DNA of 64,000 nt, from contig NZ_JAHTKI010000011.1 in assembly GCF_019145475.1 (NCBI RefSeq), forward strand, positions 62,001-126,000. The letters run 5' to 3'. Positions 1-9,788 of this stretch are shown here, piece after piece. How positions within the stretch are numbered: the stretch's first letter is position 1; the number at the start of each line of letters is the position of its first letter. Source of the stretch: Pseudomonas botevensis (GTDB lineage: Bacteria > Pseudomonadota > Gammaproteobacteria > Pseudomonadales > Pseudomonadaceae). A program made the position numbers and the translations under genes. A model generated the notes under the pieces. That model saw only the letters and a list, made by a program, of their open reading frames with translations, was not told where the DNA came from and did no database searches.

Positions 1-366
<366 letters not shown>

Positions 367-391
367 TCAAAAAATCCTCTTTAGCGAAAAG

Positions 392-462
392 CTTCAGGCC
401 GCAAGCTGCAAGCCGGGCTGCCGTTGCTTGCAGCCCGAAACTTGCAGCTCACAGCTGCTTCA
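392..462. repeat. Inverted repeat between sucB and lpdG
   Basis: The gap contains GCTGCAAGC (405-413) and its exact complement GCTTGCAGC (426-434) around a 12-nt loop, plus further copies of the CTTGCAGC word at 441-448. The transcript can form a hairpin between sucB and lpdG. There is no U-tract, so it may be an mRNA-stabilising or processing structure rather than a terminator. Related words (AAGCTTGCAGCT) occur near 10566-10578, which suggests a dispersed intergenic repeat. Confidence 0.55.
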
Positions 463-463
463 A

Positions 464-1684
464 TCAGATATCCAGCAACAGACGAGCCGGATCTTCCAGC
501 AGGTTCTTGATGGTCACCAGGAAGGTTACAGCTTCTTTGCCATCGATCAGACGGTGATCGTAGGACAGTGCCAGGTACATCATCGGACGGATCACGACCT
601 GACCGTTGATGGCCATCGGACGCTGGATGATGTTGTGCATGCCCAGAATCGCTGCCTGCGGCGGGTTGACGATCGGGGTCGACATCATCGAGCCGAAGGT
701 ACCACCGTTGGTGATGGTGAACGTACCGCCGGTCATTTCGTCCATCGACAGTTTGCCGTCACGGGCTTTCTTGCCGAAGGTCGCGATGCCGTTTTCGATT
801 TCAGCCAGGCTCATGTGCTCGGCGTTACGCAGAACCGGAACCACCAGGCCACGGTCGCTGGAAACTGCCACACCCACGTCAGCGTAGCCGTGGTAAACGA
901 TGTCGTTGCCGTCGATCGAAGCGTTGACCGCCGGGAAGCGTTTCAGCGCTTCGGTAGCCGCTTTCACGAAGAACGACATGAAGCCCAGGCGTACGCCGTT
1001 GTGGGACTTCTCGAACAGGTCCTTGTACTTCGAACGCAGCGCCATGACTTCGGTCATGTCGACTTCGTTGAAAGTGGTCAGCATCGCCATGTTCGACTGA
1101 GCTTCTACCAGACGCTTGGCGACGGTCGCGCGAACGCGGGTCATCGGCACGCGCTTCTCGACGCGATCGCCAGCGGCGAACACAGGAGCGGCGGCGGCCG
1201 GAGCAGCAGCCTTGGCAGGTGCGGCAGCCGGAGCAGCTTTCTTGGCAGCAACAGCAGCAACCACGTCTTCCTTGGTTACGCGACCGCCCTTGCCGGTGCC
1301 GGCAACGGAAGCGATGTTGATGCCGTTCTCTTCAGCCAGCTTGCGCGCGGCAGGAGCAGCGATCGGGTCGTCTTCGCCGTCAGCGGCAGCCGGAGCGGCG
1401 GCAGCGGCCGGAGCAGCAGCGGCTGCCGGGGCAGCGGCAGCAGCGCCGCCTTCAACGATGGAGCCCAGGACTTCGTCGGACAGAACGGTGTCGCCTTCGC
1501 CCTTGACGATTGCGCCCAGCACGCCGTCAGCGGTCGCCAGAACTTCCAGCACGACCTTGTCGGTTTCGATGTCGACGATCAGTTCGTCACGCTTGACGGC
1601 GTCGCCCGGTTGTTTGTGCCAGGTGGCAACGGTGCCATCGGCAACCGATTCCGGGAAAGTGGGGGCTTTGATCTCGATAGCCAT
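464..1684 (-). CDS. sucB: 2-oxoglutarate dehydrogenase E2, dihydrolipoyl succinyltransferase
   Basis: The protein has 406 residues, the usual size of SucB. An N-terminal lipoyl domain carries the lipoylated lysine in [10 protein letters not shown] (Lys43). An Ala/Pro-rich linker follows, then the peripheral-subunit-binding domain ([12 protein letters not shown], near residue 112). After a second Ala/Pro linker comes the catalytic acyltransferase domain, ending in SYDHRLIDG with the catalytic His near residue 377. It transfers succinyl from the lipoyl arm to CoA and forms the core of the 2-oxoglutarate dehydrogenase complex in the cytosol. It is co-directional with sucA (42 bp upstream) and lpd (97 bp downstream), and AAGGAA precedes the start. 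Confidence 0.98.
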   Translation of the reverse strand: MAIEIKAPTFPESVADGTVATWHKQPGDAVKRDELIVDIETDKVVLEVLATADGVLGAIVKGEGDTVLSDEVLGSIVEGGAAAAAPAAAAAPAAAAAPAAADGEDDPIAAPAARKLAEENGINIASVAGTGKGGRVTKEDVVAAVAAKKAAPAAAPAKAAAPAAAAPVFAAGDRVEKRVPMTRVRATVAKRLVEAQSNMAMLTTFNEVDMTEVMALRSKYKDLFEKSHNGVRLGFMSFFVKAATEALKRFPAVNASIDGNDIVYHGYADVGVAVSSDRGLVVPVLRNAEHMSLAEIENGIATFGKKARDGKLSMDEMTGGTFTITNGGTFGSMMSTPIVNPPQAAILGMHNIIQRPMAINGQVVIRPMMYLALSYDHRLIDGKEAVTFLVTIKNLLEDPARLLLDI

Positions 1685-1726
1685 TATCTGTGGTTCCTTA
1701 AATTCGGTTTCAGGTGCGCGAAGGCG

Positions 1727-4558
1727 TTAAACGGTAAACGCGTCTTGCAGCAGTTTTTCCTGCTGCTCGGCGTGCATCGATGCGTAACCGCATGCAGGTG
1801 CAGCAGAAGCCTCGCGGCCCGCGTATTCGAGTACGAGAGACTTGTTGAGGTTGCTGATGCTGCGACGCAGGTGGTGCTGGCTGCAGTACCACGCACCCTG
1901 GTTCATCGGCTCTTCCTGGCACCAGACGGCATGTTTGACGTTGGTGTAAGGAGCCAGGACTTCTTTCAAGTCGTCCTCAGGGAATGGGTACAGCTGCTCG
2001 ATACGCACGATGGCGATATCTTCACGGCCTTCGGCACGGCGTTTTTCCAGCAGGTCGTAGTAGACCTTGCCGCTACACAGAACAACGCGCTCGACCTTTT
2101 TCGGGTCCAGGGCATCGATTTCCGGGATCACGGTCTGGAACGAACCATCGGCCAGGTCTTCCAGCGTCGAGATGGCCAGCTTGTGGCGCAGCAACGACTT
2201 CGGAGTCAGGACCACCAGCGGCTTGCGCAGCGGGCGAATCACCTGACGACGCAGCAAGTGGTAGATCTGCGCCGGCGTGGTCGGCATGCACACCTGAATG
2301 TTGTGCTCGGCACACAGTTGCAGGTAACGCTCAAGACGCGCCGAGGAGTGCTCAGGACCCTGACCTTCGTAGCCATGCGGCAGCAGCATGGTCAGACCGC
2401 AGAGACGGCCCCACTTGTGCTCGCCGCTGGTGATGAACTGGTCGATCACGACCTGTGCACCGTTGGCGAAGTCACCGAACTGGGCTTCCCAGATCACCAG
2501 CGCGTTTGGCGTGGTGGTCGAGTAACCGTATTCGAATGCCAGTACGGCTTCTTCCGACAGGAACGAGTCGTACAGGTCGAAACGCGGCTGACCGTCGTAC
2601 AGGTTCTTCAGTGGAATGTAGGTGCCGGCGTCTTTCTGGTTGTGCAGAACAGCGTGACGGTGCGAGAACGTACCGCGGCCGATGTCCTGACCGGTCATGC
2701 GAATCGGGTGACCTTCGAACGCCAGGGTCGCGTACGCCATGGTTTCGGCGTAACCCCAGTTGATCGGCAGGCCGCCGGCTTGCATCTTCTGACGGTCTTC
2801 GTAGATCTTCGCGACCTGACGCTGAACCACGAAGCCTTCCGGAATTTCCAGCAGCTTGGCGGACAGCTCCTGCAGGGTCTTCAAGTCGAAACGGGTGTCG
2901 TGACGCGCAGTCCAGGCGTGGCCCAGATACGGACGCCAGTCCACGAACAACTCTTTGTTCGGCTCTTTGACCAGGCTCTTCACTACGTGCAGACCGTTGT
3001 CCAGCGCGTTGCGGTACTCGTCGACCTTGGCCTGAACACGCTCAGCGTCCAGCACACCGCCCTGGATCAGACGATCGGCATACAGCTCACGGGTGGTGCG
3101 CTGTTTGGTGATCTGCTGATACATCAGAGGCTGGGTGCCGCTCGGTTCGTCCGCTTCGTTGTGGCCGCGACGACGGTAGCAGACCAGGTCAATCACCACG
3201 TCACGCTTGAACTGCATGCGGTAGTCGATGGCCAGCTGGGTCACGAACAACACGGCTTCCGGATCATCACCATTCACATGGAGGATCGGCGCCTGGATCA
3301 TTTTCGCGACGTCGGTGGCGTACTCGGTAGAACGCGAGTCCAGCGGGTTGCTGATGGTGAAACCGACCTGGTTGTTGATCACGATGTGCACGGTGCCGCC
3401 GGTCTTGAAACCGCGGGTCTGCGACATCTGGAAGGTTTCCATCACCACGCCCTGACCTGCGAATGCAGCGTCACCGTGGATGGAGATCGGCAGGACTTTC
3501 TCGCCGGTCGGGTCGTTACGACGATCCTGACGGGCGCGAACCGAACCCTCGACCACCGGGGAAACGATTTCCAGGTGGGACGGGTTGAACGCCATGGCGA
3601 GGTGAACTTCACCGCCGGTGGTCATGACGTTGGACGAGAAACCCTGGTGGTACTTAACGTCACCGGAGCCCAGCTCGACCTTCTTCTTGCCTTCGAACTC
3701 GTCGAACAGCTCGCGCGGGTTCTTGCCGAAGGTGTTGACCAGCACGTTCAGACGGCCACGGTGGGCCATGCCGATGACGACTTCCTTGGTGCCGTAGGAA
3801 CCGGAACGCTGGATCAGCTCGTCGAGCATCGGAATCAGGCTTTCGCCGCCTTCCAGGCCGAAACGCTTGGTGCCTGGGTATTTGGTGCCCAGGTATTTTT
3901 CCAGCCCTTCACCGGCGGTCACGCGCTCGAGCACGTGAGTCTTGATGTCGGCGGAGTACGTCGGACGACCGCGCACGCTTTCCAGACGCTGCTGGAACCA
4001 CTGGCGCTGCTCGGAATCGGTGATGTGCGTAAATTCAGCGCCGATGGTGCGGCAATATGTCTGCTGCAACGCTTCGTGAATTTCGCGTAGGCTCGCTTCC
4101 TCTTTGCCGATGAACAGGTCGCCGGCACGGAAGGTCGTATCAAGATCGGCATTGGTCAAGCCGTAATGATTGATCGACAGGTCTGCAGGTGCAGGACGCT
4201 GCCACAGCCCCAGCGGGTCAAGCTGGGCTGCCTGGTGGCCACGCATACGGTAGGCCTGGATCAATCGCAGCACTTCAACTTGCTTCTTCTCGTGCTCAGT
4301 GCTCACGCTTGCGGCGGAAACCGGCTGGGCGCGGCGCTGGTTCTTTGCCAGCAGCACGAAATGATCGCGAATTGTGGAGTGCGAAACATCGGTGGCAGAG
4401 TTGCCTTCGGTTGGCAACTTCTGAAAGTAGGTGCGCCACTCTTCTGGCACAGCGTTAGGGTCGTGCAGGTAGAGCTCATAAAGCTCTTCCACATAGGCAG
4501 CATTTCCACCGGAAAGGTAGGCGCTGTCCCACATGCGCTGCATCACGCTCTCTTGCAT
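1727..4558 (-). CDS. sucA: 2-oxoglutarate dehydrogenase E1, thiamine-dependent decarboxylase
   Basis: At 943 residues this is a full-length SucA. The thiamine-diphosphate motif starts at GDAAFAGQG and ends at INNQVGFT. The C-terminal part contains HGYEGQGPEHSSARLER, typical of E1o. It decarboxylates 2-oxoglutarate and loads succinyl onto the lipoyl domain of SucB; this step commits carbon to succinyl-CoA. The start at 4558 is preceded by GAGGGTGACC. It follows sdhB after about 250 bp in the same direction, as in other Gammaproteobacteria where sdhCDAB and sucAB are transcribed together. The sucCD genes are not inside the window. Confidence 0.98.
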   Translation of the reverse strand: MQESVMQRMWDSAYLSGGNAAYVEELYELYLHDPNAVPEEWRTYFQKLPTEGNSATDVSHSTIRDHFVLLAKNQRRAQPVSAASVSTEHEKKQVEVLRLIQAYRMRGHQAAQLDPLGLWQRPAPADLSINHYGLTNADLDTTFRAGDLFIGKEEASLREIHEALQQTYCRTIGAEFTHITDSEQRQWFQQRLESVRGRPTYSADIKTHVLERVTAGEGLEKYLGTKYPGTKRFGLEGGESLIPMLDELIQRSGSYGTKEVVIGMAHRGRLNVLVNTFGKNPRELFDEFEGKKKVELGSGDVKYHQGFSSNVMTTGGEVHLAMAFNPSHLEIVSPVVEGSVRARQDRRNDPTGEKVLPISIHGDAAFAGQGVVMETFQMSQTRGFKTGGTVHIVINNQVGFTISNPLDSRSTEYATDVAKMIQAPILHVNGDDPEAVLFVTQLAIDYRMQFKRDVVIDLVCYRRRGHNEADEPSGTQPLMYQQITKQRTTRELYADRLIQGGVLDAERVQAKVDEYRNALDNGLHVVKSLVKEPNKELFVDWRPYLGHAWTARHDTRFDLKTLQELSAKLLEIPEGFVVQRQVAKIYEDRQKMQAGGLPINWGYAETMAYATLAFEGHPIRMTGQDIGRGTFSHRHAVLHNQKDAGTYIPLKNLYDGQPRFDLYDSFLSEEAVLAFEYGYSTTTPNALVIWEAQFGDFANGAQVVIDQFITSGEHKWGRLCGLTMLLPHGYEGQGPEHSSARLERYLQLCAEHNIQVCMPTTPAQIYHLLRRQVIRPLRKPLVVLTPKSLLRHKLAISTLEDLADGSFQTVIPEIDALDPKKVERVVLCSGKVYYDLLEKRRAEGREDIAIVRIEQLYPFPEDDLKEVLAPYTNVKHAVWCQEEPMNQGAWYCSQHHLRRSISNLNKSLVLEYAGREASAAPACGYASMHAEQQEKLLQDAFTV

Positions 4559-4752
4559 GCTTGGTCACCCTCGGTTAGGGGAACACCACCGGTGTCGACA
4601 CCGAGCAAGCTTGCAGAAGTCCGAATGCAGCGACCAAAACAAGCCACTTAGGATCACACTGATAGTCCGGGTACCAGCCCGGATGCCCCTGCTTGTCTCA
4701 TTTCTTCAAAATAAGAGCCGCAGCTTATGACTGCTGCTCTGGTTATAGCCAT

Positions 4753-4774
4753 GGCGCGGGTTGAAGCCCGCGCC
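4753..4774. other. Strong hairpin in the sdhB-sucA gap
   Basis: GGCGCGGG (4753-4760) and CCCGCGCC (4767-4774) form an eight-pair GC stem with a six-base loop about 40 bp downstream of sdhB. No U-run follows on the minus strand. It could slow RNA decay at the 3' end of the sdh message or act as a processing site before sucA. Apart from this the 4559-4810 gap shows no gene. Confidence 0.5.
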
Positions 4775-4810
4775 GTGACCTTTAGCGGTCCTACGGGTAC
4801 AGCAGCTGAA

Positions 4811-5515
4811 TCACACGCCGCTCGAGAGCAGCATGTTACGGATGTGACCGATGGCCTTAGTCGGGTTCAGGCCTTTCGGACATACGTTGACGCAGTTCAT
4901 GATGCCCCGGCAGCGGAATACGCTGAACGGGTCATCGAGCGAAGCCAGACGCTCGGACGTCTTGGTGTCGCGGCTGTCTGCCAGGAAGCGGTACGCTTGC
5001 AGCAGTGCGGCCGGGCCCAGGAACTTGTCCGGGTTCCACCAGAAGGACGGGCACGAGGTCGAGCAGCAGGCGCACAGGATGCACTCGTACAGACCATCGA
5101 GCTTTTCACGCTCTTCAGGGGACTGCAGACGCTCGATGGCCGGAGCCGGCGTGTCGTTCTGCAGGAATGGCTTAACCTTCTCGTATTGCTTGTAGAAGAT
5201 GCTCATATCGACGACCAGGTCACGGATAACCGGCAAACCTGGCAGCGGACGAACAACCAACTTGTTGCCTTTCACGACAGCGGACAGCGGCGTGATGCAC
5301 GCCAGGCCGTTCTTGCCGTTGATGTTCATGCCGTCGGAGCCGCAGACGCCTTCACGGCAGGAGCGACGATAGGAGAAACCTTCGTCCTGCTCTTTGATCA
5401 GGGCCAGCACGTCCAGCACCATCAGATCCTTGCCACCGGTGTCAACCTGGAAAACCTGGGTTTTCGGCGCGGAGTCGGTGTCAGGGTTGTAACGATAAAC
5501 TTCAACTTGCAACAT
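4811..5515 (-). CDS. sdhB: Succinate dehydrogenase iron-sulfur subunit
   Basis: SdhB carries electrons from the flavin of SdhA to ubiquinone through three Fe-S clusters. The 2Fe-2S site is CREGVCGSDG with the later NGLAC; the 4Fe-4S and 3Fe-4S ligands are CILCACCSTSCP and CRGIMNCVNVCPKG. I start it at the ATG at 5515 (MLQVEVYRYNP, 234 residues), because AAGGGTGA sits at good spacing before it. An in-frame GTG three codons earlier (5524) has no ribosome site of its own. It follows sdhA with an 11-bp gap and is the last gene of sdhCDAB. Confidence 0.97.
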   Translation of the reverse strand: MLQVEVYRYNPDTDSAPKTQVFQVDTGGKDLMVLDVLALIKEQDEGFSYRRSCREGVCGSDGMNINGKNGLACITPLSAVVKGNKLVVRPLPGLPVIRDLVVDMSIFYKQYEKVKPFLQNDTPAPAIERLQSPEEREKLDGLYECILCACCSTSCPSFWWNPDKFLGPAALLQAYRFLADSRDTKTSERLASLDDPFSVFRCRGIMNCVNVCPKGLNPTKAIGHIRNMLLSSGV

Positions 5516-5526
5516 GGCGGTCACCC

Positions 5527-7299
5527 TTAATAAGTCCGGACTTTAGGTTCGAAAGTCGGAACAGTCTTCGGCGAGAAGTTCACGGCACGCTTGGTGACGC
5601 GCTTGTCACCCGGGAAGTACAGGGTGTGGCACAGCCAGTTTTCGTCGTCACGATCTTCGAAGTCTTCACGGGCGTGAGCACCGCGGGACTCTTTACGCAC
5701 TTCGGCAGCGATGGCGGTAGCTTCAGCCACTTCCAGCAGGTTTTGCAGCTCGAGAGCTTCGATACGTGCAGTGTTGAATGCCTGCGACTTATCGTTGATC
5801 TTCACGTTGGCGATGCGCTTGCGCAGATCGGCCAGCTGAGCGATACCTTTCTGCATGTATTCGCCGGTACGGAATACACCGAAATAGTTCTGCATGCAGC
5901 TTTGCAGCTCGCGACGCAGGGTGGCGACGTCTTCGCCATCGGTACGCTCGTTGAGGGCGGACAGACGGGCCAGAGCGGCATTGATGTTGGCTTCGGTGGC
6001 GTCGTCGTATTCGATACCGTCGGTCAGCGCCTTTTCCAGGTGCAGGCCGGCGGCACGGCCGAATACCACCAGGTCGAGCAGCGAGTTGCCGCCCAGACGG
6101 TTGGCACCGTGAACCGATACGCAAGCCACTTCGCCTACCGCGAACAGGCCCGGGATGATGGTGTCGACGCCTTCAGCGTTCTGGGTGATCGCCTGGCCGT
6201 GAATGTTGGTGGCAACGCCGCCCATCATATAGTGGCAAGTCGGAACGACCGGAACCGGAGCGACAACAGGGTCAACGTGAGCAAACGTCTTCGACAGTTC
6301 GCAGATGCCTGGCAGACGACTGTGCAGCACTTCCTCGCCCAAGTGGTCGAGTTTGAGCATTACGTGGTCGCCATTCGGACCGCAACCGTTGCCGGCGATG
6401 ATTTCCTTAACCATCGAGCGGGCAACCACGTCACGACCAGCGAGGTCTTTGGCGTTCGGAGCATAACGCTCCATGAAGCGCTCGCCGTGCTTGTTGATCA
6501 GGTAACCACCTTCACCACGGCAACCTTCGGTCACCAGAACACCGGCGCCGGCGATGCCGGTCGGGTGGAACTGCCACATTTCGATGTCTTGTACCGGTAC
6601 GCCTGCACGCAGAGCCATGCCGACGCCGTCACCGGTGTTGATCAGGGCGTTGGTGGTCGAAGCGTAGATACGGCCTGCACCGCCGGTCGCCAGTACGGTG
6701 GCTTTCGCGCGGATGTAGGTGGTTTCGCCAGTTTCGATGCAAATGGCAATAACACCGACGAAGTCGCCTGCGTCGTTCTTCACCAGATCGACAGCGTAGT
6801 ACTCGTTCAGGAACGTGGTACCGGCTTTCAGGTTGCCCTGATAAAGGGTGTGCAGCAGCGCGTGACCGGTACGGTCGGAAGCGGCGCAGGTACGGGCAGC
6901 CTGCCCGCCTTTACCGTAATCCTTCGACTGACCGCCGAACGGACGCTGGTAGATACGGCCTTGTTCGGTACGCGAGAATGGCAGCCCCATGTGGTCCAGC
7001 TCGAAAACGGCAGCCGGGCCTTCCTGACACATATATTCGATAGCGTCCTGGTCACCGATGTAGTCGGAACCCTTGACGGTATCGTACATGTGCCAGCGCC
7101 AGTCATCGTTCGGGTCGGCGGACGCGATCGCGCAGGTGATGCCGCCCTGGGCGGATACAGTGTGCGAACGGGTCGGGAAAACCTTGGTGATCACGGCAGT
7201 CTTGTGACCGCCCTGTGCCAGTTGCAGCGCAGCGCGCATGCCGGCACCGCCACCACCAATAATGATGGCGTCGAAAGAAATCGTTGGAATGTTAGCCAT
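5527..7299 (-). CDS. sdhA: Succinate dehydrogenase flavoprotein subunit
   Basis: This 590-residue protein oxidises succinate to fumarate at a covalently bound FAD. The FAD-binding GGGGAGM is at residues 16-22. The His that carries the FAD is in [10 protein letters not shown] (His46). The active-site region HPTGIAGAG and the C-terminal FAD contact [13 protein letters not shown] are present. The C-terminus ends in the usual [16 protein letters not shown] tail. It lies 3 bp downstream of sdhD and is part of respiratory complex II at the inner face of the cytoplasmic membrane. Confidence 0.98.
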   Translation of the reverse strand: MANIPTISFDAIIIGGGGAGMRAALQLAQGGHKTAVITKVFPTRSHTVSAQGGITCAIASADPNDDWRWHMYDTVKGSDYIGDQDAIEYMCQEGPAAVFELDHMGLPFSRTEQGRIYQRPFGGQSKDYGKGGQAARTCAASDRTGHALLHTLYQGNLKAGTTFLNEYYAVDLVKNDAGDFVGVIAICIETGETTYIRAKATVLATGGAGRIYASTTNALINTGDGVGMALRAGVPVQDIEMWQFHPTGIAGAGVLVTEGCRGEGGYLINKHGERFMERYAPNAKDLAGRDVVARSMVKEIIAGNGCGPNGDHVMLKLDHLGEEVLHSRLPGICELSKTFAHVDPVVAPVPVVPTCHYMMGGVATNIHGQAITQNAEGVDTIIPGLFAVGEVACVSVHGANRLGGNSLLDLVVFGRAAGLHLEKALTDGIEYDDATEANINAALARLSALNERTDGEDVATLRRELQSCMQNYFGVFRTGEYMQKGIAQLADLRKRIANVKINDKSQAFNTARIEALELQNLLEVAEATAIAAEVRKESRGAHAREDFEDRDDENWLCHTLYFPGDKRVTKRAVNFSPKTVPTFEPKVRTY

Positions 7300-7302
7300 G
7301 AC

Positions 7303-7671
7303 TCAGATACCCCAGAGAATCTGCACACCCCAGACGAAGTAAGCGAACATCGCAACGCCGCATACTGCCTGGAAAAGGAAACGTACTGCAGTCGCCGATT
7401 TGCCCAGCGCCATTGGCGTCAGGTAGTCGGTCGCGATGGTCCACATGCCGACCCAGGCGTGAGCGCCCAGGGCAACGAGTGCCAGCAGACTGAAGATACG
7501 CATCGCATTGTGGGCGAACAGACCGTGCCATTGCTCATAGCCAATGCCGGGGTTCGCGGCGAGGTAGCCGATCAGAAAAATGAAATAAGCCGCGAGAACG
7601 ACCGCAGACACACGCTGTGCCATCCAGTCATAGAGGCCCGAACGCGAAAGGTTCGTAACGCTGGTTACCAT
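7303..7671 (-). CDS. sdhD: Succinate dehydrogenase membrane anchor SdhD
   Basis: A 122-residue hydrophobic protein with three predicted transmembrane helices. It starts MVTSVTNLSRSGLYDWMAQR, typical of Pseudomonas SdhD, and holds a His in ALGAHAWVG in the second helix that fits haem b ligation. I use the ATG at 7671; an ATG two codons earlier (7677) would add only MD. With SdhC it anchors SdhAB and forms the quinone site. The coding sequence overlaps the end of sdhC, which implies translational coupling. Confidence 0.95.
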   Translation of the reverse strand: MVTSVTNLSRSGLYDWMAQRVSAVVLAAYFIFLIGYLAANPGIGYEQWHGLFAHNAMRIFSLLALVALGAHAWVGMWTIATDYLTPMALGKSATAVRFLFQAVCGVAMFAYFVWGVQILWGI

Positions 7672-8039
7672 ATCCAAACTCCTGCCAGAACGATCAGCAC
7701 CACGGAAACGGCGATGATAATTTTCGAGCCCAGGCGGCCGCCTTCCAGCGTCTCACCGATGCCCATGTCCATGATCAAGTGGCGCACACCGGCAACCAGG
7801 TGATACAGAAGAGCGGACAGGAGGCCCCATGCTACGAACTTGGCCAGCGGACTGGTCAAGCATGCCTTCACCTCGACATAACCTTCCTCGGAACCCAGGG
7901 ATTTGCCCAATGCATAAAGCATGATGCCAAGGCCCAGGAAGAGGATGATGCCGGAAACACGGTGAAGAAACGACGTAACGCCGGTGATGGGGAGTTTGAT
8001 GGTCCTTAGGTCTAGGTTTACAGGTCGTTGGCTTTTCAC
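7665..8039 (-). CDS. sdhC: Succinate dehydrogenase cytochrome b556 subunit SdhC
   Basis: About 124 residues with three transmembrane helices. SQRPVNLDL at the N-terminus and SFLHRVSG with its quinone-site Ser/Arg region are family signatures; YHLVAGVRHLIMD carries the haem-ligand His. I choose GTG at 8039 (MKSQRP). The reading frame stays open upstream to a TTG at 8072, across a run of eight A residues (8042-8049 on the plus strand as T), so a longer N-terminus cannot be excluded. It is the first gene of sdhCDAB-sucAB-lpd. Confidence 0.93.
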   Translation of the reverse strand: MKSQRPVNLDLRTIKLPITGVTSFLHRVSGIILFLGLGIMLYALGKSLGSEEGYVEVKACLTSPLAKFVAWGLLSALLYHLVAGVRHLIMDMGIGETLEGGRLGSKIIIAVSVVLIVLAGVWIW

Positions 8040-8174
8040 GGCTTTTTTTTCACACTGAAGAGCCCCTAACAATCAGGGCAAAGTTGTTGGGGAGTGCACT
8101 GGTCAGGTAACCACCACCCAGGGATGCGACCCCCAATGAAAGCAAGCCCAAAAGCCCTTGGCGGTCGGTCGCCG

Positions 8175-8203
8175 AGTATAGACAGTTAGGCTACTAATGA
8201 CAA
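8175..8203 (-). promoter_or_regulatory. Sigma70-type promoter for sdhC
   Basis: On the minus strand TTGTCA (8203-8198) and TATACT (8180-8175) are separated by exactly 17 bp, a near-consensus sigma70 promoter. Transcription would begin near 8168 and give a leader of about 130 nt before sdhC. It faces the gltA promoter in the same 364-bp intergenic region. Confidence 0.8.
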
Positions 8204-8317
8204 CGCAATCGCCTACCCCCAATAGCTGATTGCACAAGTCGTATAAAAGGCGTAAATGGCAGGCAATTTCGAGGAAAAAGTCCGGTTAAAGCCTTCTGGA
8301 GCAAGACTTTAGGCAAA

Positions 8318-8345
8318 TTGACATTCGAATTTATCTCACTATAGT
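8318..8345 (+). promoter_or_regulatory. Sigma70-type promoter for gltA
   Basis: A perfect TTGACA (8318-8323) is followed after 16 bp by TATAGT (8340-8345), a strong sigma70-type arrangement. The predicted start near 8352 gives a leader of about 50 nt. The ribosome site AGGAGG lies at 8396-8401. Nothing else gene-like was seen in 8040-8403. Confidence 0.82.
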
Positions 8346-8403
8346 GGTGCGGGCCCTGCGTGGGGGGTCTGTCTGATGATTTCAAGCATAAATAGGAGGC
8401 CAC

Positions 8404-9693
8404 ATGGCTGACAAAAAAGCGCAGTTGATCATCGAGGGCGCAGCCCCCGTCGAGCTGCCCATTTTAACCGGCACCGTTGGTCCCGATGTTATCGATGTTC
8501 GGGGCCTGACGGCCACGGGCCGCTTCACTTTCGACCCCGGTTTCATGTCGACCGCTTCCTGCGAATCGAAGATCACCTATATCGACGGCGATAACGGCAT
8601 CCTGCTGCACCGCGGTTACCCGATCGAACAGCTGGCTGAAAAGTCGGACTACCTGGAAACCTGCTATCTGCTGCTCAACGGCGAGCTGCCGACCGCAGAG
8701 CAGAAGGCCCAGTTCGTCAGCACCGTGAAAAACCACACCATGGTTCACGAGCAGCTGAAAACCTTCTTCAACGGCTTCCGTCGCGACGCCCACCCGATGG
8801 CCGTCATGTGCGGCGTAGTCGGCGCTCTCTCGGCCTTCTACCACGACTCCCTGGACATCAATAACCCGCAGCATCGCGAAATCTCCGCGATCCGTCTGGT
8901 TGCCAAGATGCCTACCCTGGCGGCGATGGTTTACAAGTACTCCATGGGGCAACCCATGATGTACCCGCGCAACGACCTGACGTACGCGGAAAACTTCCTG
9001 CACATGATGTTCAACACCCCGTGCGAGATCAAACCGATCAGCCCGGTGCTCGCCAAGGCCATGGACCGGATCTTCATCCTCCATGCCGACCACGAGCAGA
9101 ACGCTTCGACCTCCACCGTGCGTCTGGCGGGCTCCTCGGGCGCCAACCCGTTCGCCTGTATCGCCGCCGGCATCGCTGCACTGTGGGGCCCTGCCCACGG
9201 CGGTGCGAACGAAGCCGTACTGACCATGCTCGATGAAATCGGCGATGTTTCGAACATCGACAAGTTCATCGCCAAGGCCAAGGACAAGAACGATCCGTTC
9301 AAGCTGATGGGCTTCGGTCACCGCGTCTACAAGAACCGCGACCCACGCGCGACGGTCATGAAGCAGACCTGCGACGAAGTGCTGAAGGAACTGGGCATCA
9401 ACAACGATCCGCAACTCGAACTGGCCATGCGCCTGGAAGAGATCGCCCTGACCGACCCGTACTTCATCGAACGCTCGCTGTACCCGAACGTCGACTTCTA
9501 CTCGGGGATCATCCTCAAGGCGATCGGCATTCCAACCAGCATGTTCACCGTGATCTTCGCCCTGGCGCGTACTGTCGGCTGGATCTCCCACTGGAAAGAA
9601 ATGCTCTCCAGCCCGTACAAGATCGGCCGTCCGCGCCAGCTGTACACCGGCTACGAGTCGCGTGACATCACCAAGCTGGAAGACCGCAAATAA
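8404..9693 (+). CDS. gltA: Citrate synthase, type II (hexameric)
   Basis: Condenses acetyl-CoA and oxaloacetate to citrate, the entry step of the TCA cycle. At 429 residues it matches the long type II enzyme of Gram-negative bacteria. [10 protein letters not shown] and GFGHRVYKN hold the two catalytic His regions and VDFYSGI the catalytic Asp. The N-terminal domain that binds NADH in this type is present. It is divergent from sdhC and has its own strong promoter, ribosome site (AGGAGGCC) and terminator, so it is a single-gene unit. Confidence 0.98.
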   Translation: MADKKAQLIIEGAAPVELPILTGTVGPDVIDVRGLTATGRFTFDPGFMSTASCESKITYIDGDNGILLHRGYPIEQLAEKSDYLETCYLLLNGELPTAEQKAQFVSTVKNHTMVHEQLKTFFNGFRRDAHPMAVMCGVVGALSAFYHDSLDINNPQHREISAIRLVAKMPTLAAMVYKYSMGQPMMYPRNDLTYAENFLHMMFNTPCEIKPISPVLAKAMDRIFILHADHEQNASTSTVRLAGSSGANPFACIAAGIAALWGPAHGGANEAVLTMLDEIGDVSNIDKFIAKAKDKNDPFKLMGFGHRVYKNRDPRATVMKQTCDEVLKELGINNDPQLELAMRLEEIALTDPYFIERSLYPNVDFYSGIILKAIGIPTSMFTVIFALARTVGWISHWKEMLSSPYKIGRPRQLYTGYESRDITKLEDRK

Positions 9694-9727
9694 GACCTGT
9701 CTTGCGATAACGTCTTGAGCTGTATCG

Positions 9728-9765
9728 AAAACGGCCTCCATGTGAATGGGGGCCGTTTTTGTTTG
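9728..9765 (+). terminator. Rho-independent terminator of gltA
   Basis: AAAACGGCCTCCAT (9728-9741) pairs over 14 positions with ATGGGGGCCGTTTT (9746-9759), with one G-U pair and a four-base loop, and is followed by more T residues. It ends gltA 35 bp after the stop codon. Confidence 0.9.
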
Positions 9766-9788
9766 GTTTCAGCGGCCTTTGGGCCGAC

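Noticed and set aside
428..4090. A very long open frame on the plus strand opposite sucA and sucB
   Set aside because: It lies antisense to well recognised enzymes; high third-position GC keeps the opposite frames open. Its translation is low-complexity and rich in Val, Gln, His and Arg, with no recognisable domain. The same holds for long antisense frames opposite sdhA, actP, muxB, muxC, pykF, ccmF and cheA.
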